Source: Chloromonas sp. AAM2 (taxonomy: Eukaryota > Chlorophyta > Chlorophyceae > Chlamydomonadales > Chlamydomonadaceae). From it: DNA of 35,521 nucleotides. A program made the position numbers and the translations under genes. The DNA lies in assembly GCA_004335635.1 (NCBI GenBank), contig QAXH01005536.1, positions 3,469 to 38,989 on the forward strand, written 5' to 3'. Below the pieces are notes generated by a model. It made no database searches. It had not been told where the DNA came from and saw only the letters and a program-made list of their open reading frames with translations. This document shows positions 33,021 through 35,521 of the stretch, one piece after another (positions within the stretch are counted from its first letter, which is position 1; each line of letters opens with the position of its first letter).

Positions 33021-35410
33021 ATGGGGCTCCGTTGCAAACGTTGGTGTCTCCAAGTGATAATGATGGTCATATCGATCAAGATCTCATCATCCGCAGCAGC
33101 GCGCAGCTACTCTTCTCCTGACGGACACCCACACTTCATCGCCGTGCTTGGAGACTCCCTGAGCGACACGGGTGAGCAACGCTCACGTCTTACCAACGCT
33201 GTCACGCATGAAACGCATGACCCGAAGAATGAGTCAGAAAGACGTGCAAGACGATGGTGTGCTGTTGCAGGGAACTTGTGGAAAATGTCAAACAACACCA
33301 TGCCTCCCAGAAAACTAGGGTACTATCGCGGTGAGTCGGCCCTTGGAACTCAACGCTAGGGTCCCGCCGCCGATCACGCACTAACGCGATTTCAACGCCC
33401 ACCATGTGCGCATATTGATTGTAAGGCTGTTTGCTTGCTATGTGCTCTAAAGTGCTATAGCGAGGAACTCTATAGCGCTCTACAACTCTATAACGGGGAA
33501 CTAGCGACAAGGTATTCACAGCCCAGGCAGTGCACTGTATCAGCCAACTCGTAAGACCACCGAACTTTTTGCACTCCGCAACTGCGCCCAAAACTGTCAT
33601 GCCAAGGAAGGGCTTCCAGACCAAGCATTCGCAGTTGCCTCGAAATCCATGGCGATCCAAATACAACACGCACTCTCATGGGCAATCAAGTGCCAAGCCA
33701 TCTTACTTTGCTTCACCTTGAATTGCAGGCAGATTTTCCAATGGTTTGATCTGGGTAGACCATTTGCAAGGCGGTCTGCACGATTCCCGCAACTTCACTA
33801 CCCCGGGTGGGACTTGTCTTGACAAACCAATGACAGTCAATGAATGCAAATTTGGACTGACCCAGTTGCAAGCCATACCTTGGAATTCTTGCCACCATCG
33901 TGCATGGTGCTCAGTTGCATGGGCAATATGGCACGGCTGCAGGCTCAGACTGCGTGTGTTTGGCCACGCAGGGTCGATGATCAACTACGCCGTGACGGGC
34001 GCCACTGCATGCCCTGGCATGGCCATCCTTGATGGAGCGCTGTCTGTGCGGGAGCAGGTGAGACTGTGAGGTTTGTCCTGATCGCTTGCATTTCGGTCAA
34101 CCAACAGCAAAGTCCTCTGATAAGTTCGGCACATGTTGTGGCGAACGACCGTGCGTAGGTCGCTCGTTTTGGCTCGCACCAAGTACCTCAAATGGACGAG
34201 GATTCGCCTAGCGCCCCCGCAATGCAGCGCGCGCTGGCTGCTATGACGACGCGTAACGCCACGGACACCAGCACAGGCAGTGTTATCGTCGCAATTGGAA
34301 TCAACGATTATTTGAGGGTGAGGGAGGCGCGTGATCGTGGGAATGAGTACAGGATTGGCAAACACAGCGATTGCGCGCGTCTCTTGGACCTTTCGTCACT
34401 GAGCCATGTGCACAATTGCAAACGTATGGCTACTACGCCTGAGCGCAGGCATTTATGGATGCGTTTACCAAAGGTGAGGATCTGATCGCGGCCCTTCAAG
34501 TACTGCCAGAAACGGTGGTCGACTGCACGATGAAGGCCGTGCGACAGCTGGTCGAGCTTGTGGCGCCACCCCCCGGCAACACCACTCGCCACCCGCGAAC
34601 TACTCGGCCATTGCCGGGGCCCGTGCAGTCCATTATTGTGGCAGGCCTGCCACCCATGGAAATCACGCCGGTCTTCACTCAGGTGACCAGGGCCGGCAAA
34701 CTGACACTGCCGTAGAGTAGGTGCTCGTACTGTCTTGGGTATTTGTTCAGATTACATTCACCAGCGGTGATAGCCCTGATGCACTGTGAAGGTGGTTTTG
34801 AAGCTTCAAAGCAAACCTGGGTCAAGGGCCCTGAACGTGATACTCCTGCATGCCTGTTGCCTTATCAGGTGGCACCTCCAGGAGGGCATGTGGCCATGCA
34901 ACACGCCATGCAGCAGCACAACTCCATGCTGAACACTGCAGTGCAAGCGTTGGCAAACGAGCGTGGTGGCAACAGCGGCACGGGGCCTCGTGTCATCTTC
35001 TTTGACCTCTACACCGTAATGCAGCAGGTAAAGCCATAGTTGCGAGCTGGCACGGATACTAGCAGGGGTAGAAGCGCATAAACCACTTATAACAGGCCGT
35101 GTATCGGAGAGAACAGATTGTACCAACTTGAAGTAGGCCTGATCCTGCCATTTTCTTAACCGGTGGTTTAACATGGCAAACCAGGTTGCCAGGTGAAGTC
35201 CCCAGTTGGGTCAAAACACCGGCTCAGCCGTTAATGACCTTCTGCAACTGTCAAGCGCTGCCTTGCCTGTGCCATAGCCCTGACCCCACTCTAACTACCG
35301 TTCGTTCTGCAGAGCCGTGAAACCTCCAAAGCCGCAGGATTCCCCAACGTCGTCGGAAGCTGCCTCAAGTACGCCCTGCTCTTTCCGGTGATCAAGACAG
35401 TGCTTAGCAG
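33021..35410 (+). CDS. GDSL/SGNH-type esterase or lipase, 3' end outside window
   Basis: This is a serine hydrolase of the SGNH superfamily, probably acting on ester bonds. Exons are 33021-33171, 33271-33330, 33729-33806, 33972-34057, 34159-34317, 34449-34682, 34869-35027 and 35313-35410 (ends in phase 2 at a GT donor), about 341 residues so far. Block I is FIAVLGDSLSDTG (nucleophile Ser near residue 46). It is followed by NLWKMSNNTMPPRKLGYYRG and RFSNGLIWVDHL, block II NYAVTGATACPG, block III VIVAIGINDYLR, and IIVAGLPPMEITPVF. The final DxxH block is not yet reached. The N-terminus LQVIMMVISIKIS could be a signal sequence, suggesting secretion or the endomembrane system. The start is uncertain: ATG at 33021 chosen, 32844 also in frame. 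The third exon's 3' end is the least certain; the donor at 33806 (CCGG|GTGGGA) fits best. Confidence 0.82.
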
Positions 35411-35448
35411 GTAGGAGCACACACCGTCACACCAATACACACTGTGTC

Positions 35449-35449
<1 letters not shown>

Positions 35450-35521
<72 letters not shown>
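35450..35521. repeat. (CAGA)n microsatellite
   Basis: Eighteen perfect CAGA units run to the window edge, inside the intron following the last visible exon of the GDSL hydrolase. The array probably continues. Confidence 0.95.

Noticed and set aside
34455..34482. Donor ACCAAAG|GTGAGG ending the sixth GDSL exon early
   Set aside because: Reading through gives a continuous, family-like stretch to GLPPMEITP and a phase-0 donor at 34682, so this GT is probably not used.

Overview
The window looks like nuclear DNA of a green alga (Chlorophyta). Its genes are rich in introns that mostly open with GTGAG/GTAAG/GTGCG and close with CAG. It encodes a MOC1-type chloroplast Holliday-junction resolvase and a DUF1825-like protein with a transit-like leader, a family otherwise typical of cyanobacteria. 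Coding exons carry long Ala/Ser/Pro/Thr/Gln-rich stretches. The word TGCATG is scattered throughout, and TGTAA, the usual green-algal poly(A) signal, follows several genes. I cannot name the genus. No prokaryotic operons, rRNA, tRNA or CRISPR were seen.

Layout: (1) 1-1835, minus: 5' part of a PUS7/TruD pseudouridine synthase, running off the left edge. (2) 2149-5012, plus: a complete six-exon gene for a DUF1825-like, probably plastid protein, divergent from PUS7 across about 310 bp. (3) 5013-7316: non-genic DNA with a dispersed repeat, a foldback, short tandem repeats and a frameshifted remnant of a viral-type D5/DUF5906 primase-helicase. (4) 7317-14036, plus: a MOC1 resolvase whose phase-compatible exons continue into a long tail with an AT-hook and a C-terminal AP2-like domain. 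One intron looks like a recent insertion with a 10-bp target-site duplication. (5) 14037-15892: no convincing gene. (6) about 15893-21171, minus: a 12- or 13-exon aldo/keto reductase with a signal peptide and a ShKT-like cysteine cluster in front of the reductase. (7) 21982-31745, plus: a giant low-complexity protein of about 2,550 residues with two candidate membrane segments, or possibly two genes. (8) 33021 to the right edge, plus: a GDSL/SGNH hydrolase lacking its 3' end, with a (CAGA)n microsatellite in its last visible intron.

Exon boundaries were built by hand from GT/GC...AG sites, reading-frame continuity and remembered family motifs. Almost none of the genes exists as a single open frame. 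The phases of neighbouring exons agree throughout, which is the main internal check. The genes are unrelated housekeeping and enzyme genes rather than a functional cluster. The most unusual items are the resolvase/AT-hook/AP2 fusion, the introner-like intron inside it, the secreted-type aldo/keto reductase and the viral helicase relic.
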